Assembly (NCBI GenBank): GCA_964542665.1
Contig: CAZIUF010000008.1
Location: forward strand, 1 to 35,683
From: JAGOLU01 sp964542665
GTDB lineage: Bacteria; Patescibacteriota; Microgenomatia; UBA1406; GWC2-37-13
Direction of reading: 5' to 3'
DNA length: 35,683 nucleotides
Shown here: one piece after another, positions 1 to 8,123 of the stretch
How the letters are laid out: each line of letters opens with the position of its first letter
Position numbering within the stretch: position 1 is the stretch's first letter
Notes under the pieces: generated by a model
The model's database searches: none
What the model was told of the DNA's origin: nothing
Seen by the model: the letters and a program-made list of their open reading frames with translations, nothing else
Program-made: the position numbers and the translations under genes

Positions 1-160
1 TCAGCAGGGCATTCAACTCTGCTCGATTGAGAAAGGGATATGCGGTCAACAGATGTACATCGCGGTTGATGCGCAAAGATGGAGGATACCCCGCCACTAG
101 GTGGAGATCCGATGCATTGCGTTCAACAGCGCTCTTGAGTAGGTCGTGGATGAGAGTCAT
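1..160 (-). CDS. pilT: PilT-like retraction ATPase, N-terminal fragment
   Basis: Partial gene cut by the window start; only the first 53 codons are visible. The ATG is at 158-160 on the reverse strand. The peptide opens MTLIHDLLKSAVERNASDLHL, then a VAGYPPSLRIN stretch. This is the conserved start of PilT-family twitching ATPases, where a short helix leads into the 'ASDLHL' strand and a 'G.PP.LR..G' turn. The ATPase core would lie to the left of the window. PilT powers pilus retraction at the inner membrane base. The gene is co-oriented with and directly downstream of pilB, which supports the call. No Shine-Dalgarno sequence precedes the ATG. Confidence 0.8.
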   Translation of the reverse strand, partial: MTLIHDLLKSAVERNASDLHLVAGYPPSLRINRDVHLLTAYPFLNRAELNALL

Positions 161-167
161 GGGTGAA

Positions 168-194
168 ATACTAAACACTAAATTCTAAATAAAT
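168..194. repeat. A/T-rich 'CTAAA' word repeat
   Basis: Degenerate tandem words of the form ctaaacactaaattctaaat lie in the pilT-pilB gap. The same words recur at 7084-7113, 25409-25437 and 29507-29522, always between genes. Confidence 0.6.
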
Positions 195-214
195 TCACAA
201 TCTTCAACTATTAA

Positions 215-1930
215 TTATAATTGTGTTAATCGCACTACTTCTTCTGGTGTTGTTAAACCAGCTAGTACTTTCATATAGCCGTCCTGTCGCATCGAAACCA
301 TACCTTCTTTTGTTGCTTGGATATTGATATCTGAAGCAGATGCATGCCTTAAGATAAGTTTATTGATCTCAGGAGTGACCATGAGCACTTCGTATATTCC
401 TATACGACCATAATACCCAGTATGGTTACATTGTTCGCATCCTGCACCTTTGGTCAACATCACTTCCCTCTTGTCGAGCGAGTGTTCATCGCCATACACT
501 GACTGCGAGATATCACGCAATAGTAACTCGTCTGGTTTATAGGTGATCTGGCATGACTTGCATACCTGACGAGCGATACGCTGACCGACGATGGCCAATA
601 AAGACGAGGTGAGTAGAAATGGTTCCGCACCCAAATCTATGAGACGCGGTATAGCTGTAGCCGCATCGTTGGTATGTAACGTCGAAAGTACCAAATGTCC
701 CGTCAATGCAGCCTGCACTGCAAGGCTCGTAGTTTCACCATCACGGATTTCTCCAACGAGGATGATGTTTGGGTCTTGTCGGAGAAACGAGCGAAGACCC
801 GCAACGAAGGTAAGTCCCGCTTGATTATTGATTTGCACTTGGTTGATTCCATCGATCTGGTACTCTACTGGATCTTCGAGGGTGACGATATTGGTAGTTG
901 GAGTATTGAGTATGGTCAATACTGAATAAAGAGTGGTAGTTTTTCCTGAACCTGTTGGTCCCGTAACGAGGATGATGCCGTGTGGATTGGTGATAGCCTT
1001 CTCCAACAGCTTCAAACTGCTTCCCTGCATTCCCAACTCGGTTAAAGTAGGAAGGCCACCTGATTTTTTCAATAGACGCATCACCATCTTTTCGCCATTG
1101 ACGATAGGCAGTGTTGAGACGCGAACATCTACTTCAGTGGTGTCGTATTTAAAATCGAACCGACCATCCTGCGGGATGCGGCGTTCATCGAGCTTGAGTC
1201 CTGCCATGATCTTGAGCCGTGATACGAGGGATTCATGTAGACTGACGGGGAGGACAAGTTTTTCTTGTAGGATACCATCTATACGATATCTGACTCGTGT
1301 GTGCCCCTCCTGTGGCTCTATATGCACATCAGACGCTCGGCTTTGTGATGCGTATTGCATGATTGTATCGACGATCTTCGTGATAGGTGAGTTCTCGACA
1401 GTTTTTGTTTGACGAGTTGTCTCAGCTGTTGGTACATTTACTGTTTTAAGTTCTCTATTATCTTCAACTGCACGACTGACTTCGGGGGCAAATGTTTGGT
1501 TGTAGGCGACTGAAATGGCCTTTTGAATATCATCAAGATATGACAAGTGAAATAGCACATGATATCCAGTTTTCTGCTCGATAAAATTCTGCAGATTCAA
1601 GTTGAGGGGATCGACAGTAGCTATAGAAAGCGTCTTATCAGTCTCATTTACGCTAAAAGGCATGATGGTATATCTGAGCGCAGTTGCCTTTGCTATGAGG
1701 TCGAGCGCCTGGGGATTGACCGCAGTGCCCACGATCTCAACAAATGGAACATTCATGCACTTGGCTTTTGCCTCAAGCACAACGTTGCGCGGCGCAAGAT
1801 TGTAGCTATTGACGATCTCCTCAATCTCTTTACCTGATTGAAGTGCCTCAAGTTCAAGCTTTTCTGCAGCTTCTGCCTGCACATACCCTTTCTCAATCAA
1901 GAGAGATAAAAAAACCTTTGGTGACAACAT
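215..1930 (-). CDS. pilB: Type IV pilus assembly ATPase PilB/GspE
   Basis: Hexameric cytoplasmic ATPase that drives pilin polymerisation; 571 aa, a full family length. An N-terminal GspE_N-type region (about residues 1-140) precedes the ATPase core. The core shows the 'ASDVHIEP' strand, Walker A GPTGSGKTTT at about residue 327, an Asp box near 'TLEDPVEYQ', Walker B 'IILVGEIRDGET' and the His box 'LSTLHTND'. A tetracysteine zinc site (CKSC about residue 458, CEQC about residue 499) is diagnostic of PilB/GspE against PilT. The start is an ATG at 1928-1930. It points away from the prepilin genes across a 103-bp divergent promoter region and lies upstream of pilT. No ribosome site is evident. Confidence 0.95.
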   Translation of the reverse strand: MLSPKVFLSLLIEKGYVQAEAAEKLELEALQSGKEIEEIVNSYNLAPRNVVLEAKAKCMNVPFVEIVGTAVNPQALDLIAKATALRYTIMPFSVNETDKTLSIATVDPLNLNLQNFIEQKTGYHVLFHLSYLDDIQKAISVAYNQTFAPEVSRAVEDNRELKTVNVPTAETTRQTKTVENSPITKIVDTIMQYASQSRASDVHIEPQEGHTRVRYRIDGILQEKLVLPVSLHESLVSRLKIMAGLKLDERRIPQDGRFDFKYDTTEVDVRVSTLPIVNGEKMVMRLLKKSGGLPTLTELGMQGSSLKLLEKAITNPHGIILVTGPTGSGKTTTLYSVLTILNTPTTNIVTLEDPVEYQIDGINQVQINNQAGLTFVAGLRSFLRQDPNIILVGEIRDGETTSLAVQAALTGHLVLSTLHTNDAATAIPRLIDLGAEPFLLTSSLLAIVGQRIARQVCKSCQITYKPDELLLRDISQSVYGDEHSLDKREVMLTKGAGCEQCNHTGYYGRIGIYEVLMVTPEINKLILRHASASDINIQATKEGMVSMRQDGYMKVLAGLTTPEEVVRLTQL

Positions 1931-1997
1931 GCTCTCACGATATCAAAATCAATCATCGGATGCAAGCTCAAGCTATAGAATCCTTGTAGAGTAGGAG

Positions 1998-2025
1998 TAG
2001 ACTATCATGGGTATTTTGCTATGAT
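1998..2025 (+). promoter_or_regulatory. Promoter of the prepilin gene cluster
   Basis: -35 TAGACT (1998-2003), 16-bp spacer, -10 TATGAT (2020-2025). The -10 ends 8 nt before the ATG at 2034, so transcription should start at or within a few nt of the start codon. It lies in the divergent gap between pilB and the prepilins. Confidence 0.55.
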
Positions 2026-2033
2026 GAAGGGGT

Positions 2034-2537
2034 ATGAAATCGTTTCGCACACGGACGCTTGGCTTTACCATGATCGAAATCATGATTGTTATGACGATCA
2101 TTGGGCTCATTGTTGGGATGGGAGGAATGGCCTACTCAAATGCAGTAAGACAGGGTCGAGATGCTCGGCGGAAGGTTGACCTTGATCAGATCAGAAGCGC
2201 TCTAGAACTCTATCGAAGTAATCAAACAGATGCAACTTACCCGACTTCGACCTCTGGGACACCCCCATATCTATCACAAGCTCTGGTTACTTCGTATATA
2301 AAAGTTCCGATGGACCCATCCAACAAGAAAAGTTATTATTACACTTCGTCTCAATCAGATGGGAGTGCATGTGGTTTTGCCGCAACATATTGCCGGGATT
2401 ATACCCTTGCTACCTATCTCGAGACCGCAAAGGTATCATCAGATTGTGCTGGAGTTCCTGACCTAAGTTGCTACGGTGCTAATGGTTCCACAGCAGTCGA
2501 CTGTAATTATTGCGTTGGTCCATTGGGGGAAAAGTAG
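2034..2537 (+). CDS. Type IV prepilin (major pilin-like)
   Basis: 167 aa with a class III signal: a 10-residue basic leader ends at G10, followed by FTMIE (Glu at mature position 5) and a hydrophobic helix rich in I, M and V. A prepilin peptidase would cut after G10. The helix continues into 'GRDARRKVDLDQIRSALELYR', typical of PulG/PilE-like pilins. The C-terminal half carries six Cys in three close pairs (CGFAATYC, DCAGVPDLSC, DCNYC), suggesting disulfides in the exposed head. First of three prepilin-like genes. No clear Shine-Dalgarno; the -10 box is 8 nt upstream. Being first and carrying the typical pilin helix, it is the best candidate for the main subunit, but that is inference. Confidence 0.85.
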   Translation: MKSFRTRTLGFTMIEIMIVMTIIGLIVGMGGMAYSNAVRQGRDARRKVDLDQIRSALELYRSNQTDATYPTSTSGTPPYLSQALVTSYIKVPMDPSNKKSYYYTSSQSDGSACGFAATYCRDYTLATYLETAKVSSDCAGVPDLSCYGANGSTAVDCNYCVGPLGEK

Positions 2538-2576
2538 AGAAAGTATTTTTAAGAACCAAACTCTAAACGATTCTTT

Positions 2577-3164
2577 ATGACAACGCCTACCTCAAAGAAA
2601 AATTCAGTTTCCGGGTTTACGCTTATCGAAATAGTTGTTGTTTTATCTATCATATCGCTCTTTGTGGGATTTACACTAAATAGATTTTCAGGACAAACAT
2701 CAGAAAAGATCCATAAAGCCAATGTTGATGCTATGGTAGACTTCCTGTCGCTTGCCCGAGCCAAAGCTAGTTCTGGCGAAAGTGATACCTGTCCACAAAC
2801 TACTGAATCGCTGTATCTAATACAGGTTGAGCTTAAAAGTAGCACTTTGCTCATCATGAGGTACGTATGCCTACCAACTTTTCCGGTAAATGGGGCTACC
2901 GTTACCCCGACTCCATTTGATAGTCAAGTATCCAAAGTTACGAACGTAAGTATTTTGAGTGCTGTAGGTGTTGCTAGCCCGGTCATAGTGACCTATACCC
3001 GCAAAGGAGTGACGACCACTGGGGCTGATCTGCAAATATCAACATCAGACAAAACTCCATACAACACCTGCATACGTATTTGCGATACAGGAAGCATCGT
3101 GCAGACACAAAATACATGTGATTCTGCCGCCGCCGCAACATGGTCTAGCACTGCTTGTAACTAA
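2577..3164 (+). CDS. Type IV prepilin / pseudopilin 2
   Basis: 195 aa. A 13-residue hydrophilic leader ends in G, then FTLIEIVVVLSIISLFVGF, the N-methylation and pilin helix signature. The middle is rich in Ser and Thr. A C-terminal cysteine pair (CIRIC) and further Cys resemble the cysteine-rich head of the preceding prepilin. It is probably GspH/FimT-like (minor pilin), judged only by its order and layout. It starts 39 nt after the previous stop and ends 9 nt before the next prepilin, so one transcript is likely. It could instead be a second major pilin. Confidence 0.8.
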   Translation: MTTPTSKKNSVSGFTLIEIVVVLSIISLFVGFTLNRFSGQTSEKIHKANVDAMVDFLSLARAKASSGESDTCPQTTESLYLIQVELKSSTLLIMRYVCLPTFPVNGATVTPTPFDSQVSKVTNVSILSAVGVASPVIVTYTRKGVTTTGADLQISTSDKTPYNTCIRICDTGSIVQTQNTCDSAAAATWSSTACN

Positions 3165-3173
3165 ACACTAATC

Positions 3174-3689
3174 ATGACTCAGCCCCTACAATACAATAAT
3201 CACAGACAAAAAGGGTTTAGTCTTTTTGAGGTACTCATCTTCATCGTTATCTCAAGCTTCCTCCTTGTCTCGATGGTGAGTTATCGAGTAGCAACGATTC
3301 GTCAGTCTCGTTCGGGATACTACAAAATTTATGCGACTAGATATGCTGAAGAGCTCGCAGAGTGGATGCGCATCCAAAAAGAGCAAGATTGGTCCGCCTT
3401 TTATGCCAAAGCGGGAGGCGGAGGTTCGACAGTCGTCTACTGTGTGAATAATGCAATTGATTTAAACACAACGCTCGAGGCAGCACTAACTCTTGTAAAT
3501 GCGTCCAATTGCAATTATGATGGTATTACTTCGACAAGCAGTACCCAGCCAAAGATATTTCGCAGGACTATCACGTTGACCTCTGCCGCATCCAGTCAGC
3601 TACCCGTACAGGCAGCCATACTTGTGGAGTGGGAAGAGGGACCAAACCAAAGATTTTCTGTGCCGATCAATACGACTTACACGAATTAG
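3174..3689 (+). CDS. Minor prepilin (PilV/GspI-like)
   Basis: 171 aa. The leader ends at KG, then FSLFEVLIFIVISSFLLVSMVSY, a typical prepilin helix with Glu at position 5. The 'FSLFEVLIFIVI' form and the early 'RQSRSGYYKIYATRYAEELAEWMR' stretch resemble PilV/GspI minor pilins, which sit at the pilus tip and prime assembly. Third in a tight prepilin run. It is followed by a 71-bp gap holding the pilM promoter, so the pilMNO genes may be expressed separately. Confidence 0.78.
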   Translation: MTQPLQYNNHRQKGFSLFEVLIFIVISSFLLVSMVSYRVATIRQSRSGYYKIYATRYAEELAEWMRIQKEQDWSAFYAKAGGGGSTVVYCVNNAIDLNTTLEAALTLVNASNCNYDGITSTSSTQPKIFRRTITLTSAASSQLPVQAAILVEWEEGPNQRFSVPINTTYTN

Positions 3690-3723
3690 GCACACGCTGC
3701 TATTTCATGCTTCATATTTATAG

Positions 3724-3752
3724 TTTATGTTTTGTGGCTGATACAGTATGAT
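3724..3752 (+). promoter_or_regulatory. Possible pilM promoter
   Basis: -10 TATGAT (3747-3752) ends 8 nt before the pilM ATG, with a weak -35 TTTATG (3724-3729) at 17-bp spacing. The arrangement matches the other near-leaderless starts here; the -35 is poor. Confidence 0.4.
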
Positions 3753-3760
3753 GTATCTGT

Positions 3761-4780
3761 ATGAGTTCTCTATGTTTTGCAATCGAAATCGATGAACATA
3801 CGACTCGGATAGCCGATGCGCGCTATGATGAGGGTATTGTATTTTTACAATCACTTGGCTCGACTGACACAGCAACAGCATTTTTTTCTGCCACAGAGTC
3901 AGAGGCCATGCAACAGAAACAAGCCCAAATCATTCATGGTCTGGCGACGGACTTGAAAATCAATTCACGCCAAGCCAATGTCATCATACCCGACGCTGTT
4001 GCTTATGCCCAAATTGTTGAAATGCCGATACTGTCTGAGGCAGATCTGATCTCTGCTATCAAGTATCAGGCTGATGAGTTTATTCCGATGAAAGTTGAAG
4101 ATACTTATTTGGATCTTGAGATCCTTAAGCAGGACACAAAAAATAACAAGCTCTCAATCCTCATCGTTGCGGCTCCAAAAAAAACCGTTGACGGTATTTA
4201 TAAAACTATTGAACTGGCTGGGTTTGAACCAAATCGTCTTGAGACTGAAGTTAGTTCTGTTGGAAGATTGCTGTCTGAGGTGATGAAATCACGCGATCTC
4301 ACGGAGGGATATTGCGTCTTGAATCTCGGATACTCAGGTAGCTCCATATATGTGGTGGACAATGCGTCAAAGGCGATTGTCTTCAACCGATCATGCAAGA
4401 TAGGTTTTAATATGATCCAGCGTGAAATCATGACAAACCTAAACATTAGCGAGCCCGAAGCGCTTGAACTACTTCTCAAACCAGGACAAAAACGTGCAGC
4501 AGTGGTTGGAGCGATCATCACTTCTATGCGTGAACTTGCCAGTGAAGTGAGCCGCATCGTCGATGTATATAATCACAAATATAACTTGCCTGTCTCGCAT
4601 ATATTTACTATTAATTACACCTCGTATATCGCAGATTTTTCACGTATTTTATCTGAACTGTCAAAGTATCATGTTGAGCCGCTACCTTTAAAGACAATAT
4701 ATGCACCCAACCCAGTCATGAAAGTATTCTCGTCTGAAATCACCGGGTTCGCCGCGGCTGTTTCGGCAACTTTTTTATGA
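3761..4780 (+). CDS. pilM: Type IV pilus assembly protein PilM
   Basis: 339 aa actin-like ATPase of the inner-membrane alignment complex, which links the PilN/PilO dimer to the cytoplasmic machinery. The N terminus 'CFAIEIDEHTTRIADAR' is the first actin-like nucleotide-binding strand pair. 'VIIPDAVAYAQIVEMP', 'AIKYQADEFIPM' and 'NLGYSGSSIYVVDN' match the usual PilM blocks. No membrane segment. The stop overlaps the pilN start by 4 nt (ATGA at 4777-4780), giving translational coupling. Ribosome binding looks weak, with a -10 box 8 nt upstream instead. Confidence 0.9.
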   Translation: MSSLCFAIEIDEHTTRIADARYDEGIVFLQSLGSTDTATAFFSATESEAMQQKQAQIIHGLATDLKINSRQANVIIPDAVAYAQIVEMPILSEADLISAIKYQADEFIPMKVEDTYLDLEILKQDTKNNKLSILIVAAPKKTVDGIYKTIELAGFEPNRLETEVSSVGRLLSEVMKSRDLTEGYCVLNLGYSGSSIYVVDNASKAIVFNRSCKIGFNMIQREIMTNLNISEPEALELLLKPGQKRAAVVGAIITSMRELASEVSRIVDVYNHKYNLPVSHIFTINYTSYIADFSRILSELSKYHVEPLPLKTIYAPNPVMKVFSSEITGFAAAVSATFL

Positions 4781-5346
4781 GTACGTTAAAGAAAATCAAC
4801 TTCTTCATCCCTGTTGCAGCAAAGCAAGCAGATGCGAAACAACGGATGAGAAAGATCATCCACATATCTATATTGGTCTGTGTGATCATGGCAATCATCA
4901 CGTTCTTAGTATATGCCTTACAGCTAAAGCTTAACTCTGACATAGACACGTTAACTTTACAGACGAAAGATATGCAAGATCAGTACACACTGCAACTTGC
5001 GAATCAAACCAAACTGAGCATCATCAATACACGGCTAAAAACTATCATTAATGCCGAGAAAACAGACATTGACTTCCTAGCAAAACAGCAAAAACTTGAA
5101 AATCTGATGAGTTCGATATCAACCCCCAAGACTATTAATTCGCTTTTTTTCAGTCCAAAGGGCGAATTCACGGCGAAGATTGGCTTTAGATCAAAGGCTG
5201 ATATGAAGTCGTTCATAGCCGAACTTGAAGGGCAAGATTTTCAAAATAAAGTTAAATTACTTACGGTCAGCAATTTTTCATTTAATTTAGTTGCAAACAA
5301 AGACGCTGATAATCCAGAGATAAATATTACAGGTGAATTCCTATGA
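4777..5346 (+). CDS. pilN: PilN-like inner-membrane pilus assembly protein
   Basis: 189 aa. A short basic cytoplasmic tail opens with 'LKKINFFIP', the PilN segment that binds PilM (canonical form 'INLLP'). One membrane helix follows at about residues 27-47, then a coiled-coil region and a small periplasmic-side domain of ferredoxin-like type. In the usual complex PilN dimerises with PilO. The ATG overlaps the pilM stop and its own stop overlaps the pilO start by 4 nt. Sequence similarity is thin, as is usual for PilN; the position and layout carry the call. Confidence 0.75.
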   Translation: MSTLKKINFFIPVAAKQADAKQRMRKIIHISILVCVIMAIITFLVYALQLKLNSDIDTLTLQTKDMQDQYTLQLANQTKLSIINTRLKTIINAEKTDIDFLAKQQKLENLMSSISTPKTINSLFFSPKGEFTAKIGFRSKADMKSFIAELEGQDFQNKVKLLTVSNFSFNLVANKDADNPEINITGEFL

Positions 5347-6041
5347 ACGATAAATTACAACGATTTGTGCTCCATCAACGGATTCATTTTGTAATCAGTC
5401 GACTGATTTATCCTTTGATGGCAGTCATATTTTGTTTTGTTTGTGGATTTCAGATCTACTCAACATATCTCACATGGATTCGTAAAAGTGAGTCAATGGA
5501 CTTGCTTGCGGCTGCAGAGTCTACTCAGCAAACAATTTCTCAGTCTCAATCCCTCCCGCCGGACCAGCGCGACAGATATACCCGCATACTCTTGTCGCTC
5601 ATTCCTCCTACTGAAGACGCGTTTGTGCTTGGTGACGCTGTCGTTAACTTGATGACAAAGTCCAACATGCGCATCGACACTTTTTCACCTCCGAACCCTT
5701 CGGACATTAACGGAGCTACTAATGAAGTGACACTGGTAATATCTGGGAAACGCGAAGACTTTGACCGCTTTCTCCAAACATACAAGTATGCAAGTGGCAG
5801 ATTTATCACAATGAATACGTGTACCGCTATTTATGATAGTGCTGGAGTATCAGCAAATATTAAAATGACTTTTCATACCTCACCGGTTCCAAAAGGCACA
5901 GATCAGCTGACCTCGTTCACCAGCGAGCTTAGAAAAAAATTAGTGTCTATCCAAACGCTATTACCTGAAGATGTTGAATTAATCACTCCTGGAGAAAATA
6001 CGGTCATAGATACAAACTACGATACGAGTGCTCCATTTTAA
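5343..6041 (+). CDS. pilO: PilO-like inner-membrane pilus assembly protein
   Basis: 232 aa. One N-terminal membrane helix (about residues 21-43) is followed by a helical linker with 'LLAAAESTQQTISQSQSLPPDQRDRY' features and a globular domain containing 'VTLVISGKREDFDRFLQ', like the PilO ferredoxin-like domain. It partners PilN and aligns the machine. The C-terminal tail beyond residue 185 is Thr/Asp-rich and of unknown role. Last gene of the plus-strand pilus operon; it runs convergent to rpsP with only 30 bp between stops and no clear terminator. No pilP or pilQ follows, consistent with a cell that lacks a typical outer-membrane secretin. Confidence 0.7.
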   Translation: MNDKLQRFVLHQRIHFVISRLIYPLMAVIFCFVCGFQIYSTYLTWIRKSESMDLLAAAESTQQTISQSQSLPPDQRDRYTRILLSLIPPTEDAFVLGDAVVNLMTKSNMRIDTFSPPNPSDINGATNEVTLVISGKREDFDRFLQTYKYASGRFITMNTCTAIYDSAGVSANIKMTFHTSPVPKGTDQLTSFTSELRKKLVSIQTLLPEDVELITPGENTVIDTNYDTSAPF

Positions 6042-6071
6042 AGATAGACACGGGAGGATGGACTGATGAGC

Positions 6072-6311
6072 TTATTTTTTCTCGTCAAGTTTAAGGTAGT
6101 TGACTCCAGTTGAGATCTGGGCACCTACAGACTTCCAGTAGTCGTAGCGATCCTTTTTCAAGGTCACCGTAGAAGGCTTCGTCAGGGGATTGTATGATCC
6201 GATTTCTTCAATGTATTTGCCATTACTCTTTGCAGCCTTGTTGAGCACAACAATACGATAAAAGGGTTGACCTTTTTTTCCAAATCGCATAAGACGGATA
6301 GTTGCTGCCAT
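6072..6311 (-). CDS. rpsP: 30S ribosomal protein S16
   Basis: 79 aa, full length for bS16. The start 'AATIRLMRFGKKGQPFYRIVV' and the block 'YIEEIGSYNPLTKP' are family signatures. S16 binds 16S rRNA early in small-subunit assembly. The ATG is at 6309-6311. Downstream of rnc on the same strand with a 70-bp gap; convergent with pilO. No strong Shine-Dalgarno. Confidence 0.97.
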   Translation of the reverse strand: MAATIRLMRFGKKGQPFYRIVVLNKAAKSNGKYIEEIGSYNPLTKPSTVTLKKDRYDYWKSVGAQISTGVNYLKLDEKK

Positions 6312-6381
6312 AAAGATAAGAGATACAATTAATGCGAGTGCGAAATCATACCGATTTACGCCTCTTTGATCCCCTAGTATA

Positions 6382-7077
6382 TCATTTGGACTGGATTATT
6401 TCTAGCGCCATCTTTGCGGCCGCTTCCTCTGCCTGTTTTTTGGATCTTCCCTGTCCTTGACCGTATTCTTTGCCTTGTATGCTCACTTTGACCACAAAGG
6501 TCTTACTGTGCTCGGGTCCTTCCTGACTGACTATATCATATGTGGGAAGCACCTTGAAAAGCTCCTGAGCGACTTCCTGGAGGTGGCTTTTGGGTGATAA
6601 ATACAGCTTATTAGTCACTATATGGTCAAGTTTTGTATCAAAAAGGTGCTTCGAGACGAAGGAATAGGCGGTATCAAATCCCTTTTCAAGAAAGATTGCA
6701 GCGATGAGCGCTTCGAAGCAATCCGCCAGAATATTCGTATTTTTTCTACCCTGGTTAGCTTCTTCGCCTTTGGATAGCAGCAAATACGTGCCAAGTCCAA
6801 GTCTCGCCGATACCTCAGCTAAGCTTTCCATCCGTACGATCGATGCCTTGATATCAGTATATTCACCCTCAACGAGCTTGGGATAGTTCTTGTATAAATA
6901 GATCGAGGTGATGAGTGAAAGGACACTGTCACCCAGAAACTCGAGTTTTTCGTTTGAGGGCAGGTGGTATTGCTTGTGTTCGTTGAGGTAAGATCGGTGA
7001 ATAAACACATTCTGGATAGATGATTCATCAGTGAGCGTGATATCGATAAGGTCAAAGAGTGGTTGGTAAATAGACAT
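6382..7077 (-). CDS. rnc: Ribonuclease III
   Basis: 231 aa double-strand RNA endonuclease that processes rRNA precursors and structured mRNAs. The signature NEKLEFLGDSVL gives catalytic E46 and D50; 'ADCFEALIAAIFLEKG' gives D119 and E122, matching E. coli E41/D45 and D114/E117. A C-terminal double-strand RNA-binding domain (about 158-229) includes 'KSHLQEVAQELF' and 'SKKQAEEAAAKMAL'. Start ATG at 7075-7077. Followed by rpsP; a 226-bp repeat-rich gap separates it from nusB upstream. Confidence 0.97.
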   Translation of the reverse strand: MSIYQPLFDLIDITLTDESSIQNVFIHRSYLNEHKQYHLPSNEKLEFLGDSVLSLITSIYLYKNYPKLVEGEYTDIKASIVRMESLAEVSARLGLGTYLLLSKGEEANQGRKNTNILADCFEALIAAIFLEKGFDTAYSFVSKHLFDTKLDHIVTNKLYLSPKSHLQEVAQELFKVLPTYDIVSQEGPEHSKTFVVKVSIQGKEYGQGQGRSKKQAEEAAAKMALEIIQSK

Positions 7078-7080
7078 ACG

Positions 7081-7303
7081 GTTTAAACACTAAATTCTAA
7101 ACTCTAAATACTAATCAAATTCAATTCTCAACTTTGTCAGTTCGAGCTTGTCGAGGACTGTTAAACAAGCACGTTCTAACTGAGTATCCAGATCATATGT
7201 AAAGATTTTTTTCTCCCTCTGTGCATAGCCCTACGGGCGGTGCCTCTAACTCGCTTCGCTCAGGCAGAGATTCGACAAAAAATCTCTAACCACGATCGCG
7301 TCA
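7081..7303. repeat. Intergenic repeat cluster between nusB and rnc
   Basis: No gene is seen. From left to right: 'CTAAA' word repeats (7084-7113); a near-palindrome around cagttcgagcttgtcgagga (about 7138-7160); a G+C-richer part with small palindromes (about 7225-7270, including ctcgcttcgctcag); and the start of a 'gttgatagttgac' word repeat that continues into the 3' end of nusB. Confidence 0.55.
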
Positions 7304-7729
7304 TTATCCACTGTCAACTATCAACTTCTCTTCTGGTTTTTCCTGGACGATTGCGCCCAAAACAGCATTGACAAAGGCAAATGCACGCTCACTCCCCATC
7401 TCCTTGGCAAGTTCGACTGCTTCATTGATGATGACTTTGGTTGGCTCGGTTTTCTTGATGGTGAGCTCATATACTGCGACTCGCAAGATGGCAAGGTCAG
7501 CCTTGGCGACCTGATCGAGCGGATATTTAGGCGCATATTTCTGGATTTGTGCGTCGATAGTATCCATCTGACTGACGATAGCAGCGACTTCTTCTTCTAG
7601 CTGTTTATCTACAAGCTTGTCACGGCGCTCAGGTACAAACATGTGAGCGTAAACCTGTTGTACGAGCGTGATTCGGCGAAGATGTCGAGGATCAATGTGT
7701 TGAGTAGTATCTGGATCGGTAAGCGGCAT
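7304..7729 (-). CDS. nusB: Transcription antitermination factor NusB
   Basis: 141 aa all-helical protein that with NusE (S10) binds boxA RNA in rRNA antitermination. Family blocks include 'RRITLVQQVYAHMF', 'DLAILRVAVYELT' and 'VIINEAVELAKEMGSERAFAFVNAVLGAI'. Start ATG at 7727-7729. The last residues (KLIVDSG and stop) are encoded by an intergenic-type word repeat (gttgatagttgacagtgg) that also occurs at 28912-28939. The C terminus therefore seems to have been set by repeat insertion or extension. A 145-bp gap separates it from rpmF upstream. Confidence 0.95.
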   Translation of the reverse strand: MPLTDPDTTQHIDPRHLRRITLVQQVYAHMFVPERRDKLVDKQLEEEVAAIVSQMDTIDAQIQKYAPKYPLDQVAKADLAILRVAVYELTIKKTEPTKVIINEAVELAKEMGSERAFAFVNAVLGAIVQEKPEEKLIVDSG

Positions 7730-7761
7730 AAGTATGATTATAAGGGATCTGTTGGGGAAAA

Positions 7762-7806
7762 TGAACTAGAAGCTATGAAATATGAACTATAAACCATGAA
7801 ACATAT
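7762..7806. repeat. 'ATGAA(C/A)(C/T)AT' word repeat
   Basis: Degenerate tandem words (atgaactagaagctatgaaatatgaactataaaccatgaaac, in pieces) in the nusB-rpmF gap. The same kind of words occur at 25371-25407. Confidence 0.55.
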
Positions 7807-7874
7807 ATCGTTTAGCGCAAGACACAACAATTCAGCAATAGAGCCATTTAACAACTGAACTATGTAGCAATCGA

Positions 7875-8027
7875 TTACATCTTGCCGCAAGCGCGACAGA
7901 CGATGTGAGGAAGACGCTCTTTTTGACAATGCTTACAGATGACCATGGCAGGGAGCAAAGTTCGGCGTGAAGCTTTTCGCTTACCAGAACGCATAGTTGA
8001 AAATTTTCGCTTTGGAAGTGGGGTCAT
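7875..8027 (-). CDS. rpmF: 50S ribosomal protein L32
   Basis: 50 aa. The start is the ATG at 8025-8027; an upstream in-frame ATG at 8066 would add 13 unrelated residues and lies upstream of the promoter, so it was rejected. The body has the L32 layout: a basic N-terminal segment with PLPKRKFSTMRSGKRKASRR, then a four-cysteine zinc ribbon (CKHC, CRAC) with the family 'LPHIVC' motif. It has its own strong promoter whose -10 box ends 10 nt before the ATG, so the mRNA leader should be only a few nt. Co-oriented with nusB. Confidence 0.92.
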   Translation of the reverse strand: MTPLPKRKFSTMRSGKRKASRRTLLPAMVICKHCQKERLPHIVCRACGKM

Positions 8028-8037
8028 AGAAGTTAGT

Positions 8038-8066
8038 ATTATACCGCAGCCAAGGGCCAGATTCAA
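8038..8066 (-). promoter_or_regulatory. rpmF promoter
   Basis: -35 TTGAAT (8066-8061), 17-bp spacer, perfect -10 TATAAT (8043-8038). Predicted start near 8031, about 3-5 nt before the L32 ATG. Confidence 0.75.
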
Positions 8067-8123
8067 ATCTAATTCGAGCTAGTCTATCTGAAATATATCC
8101 GCAATACGCTATTCAGCTAGTTT

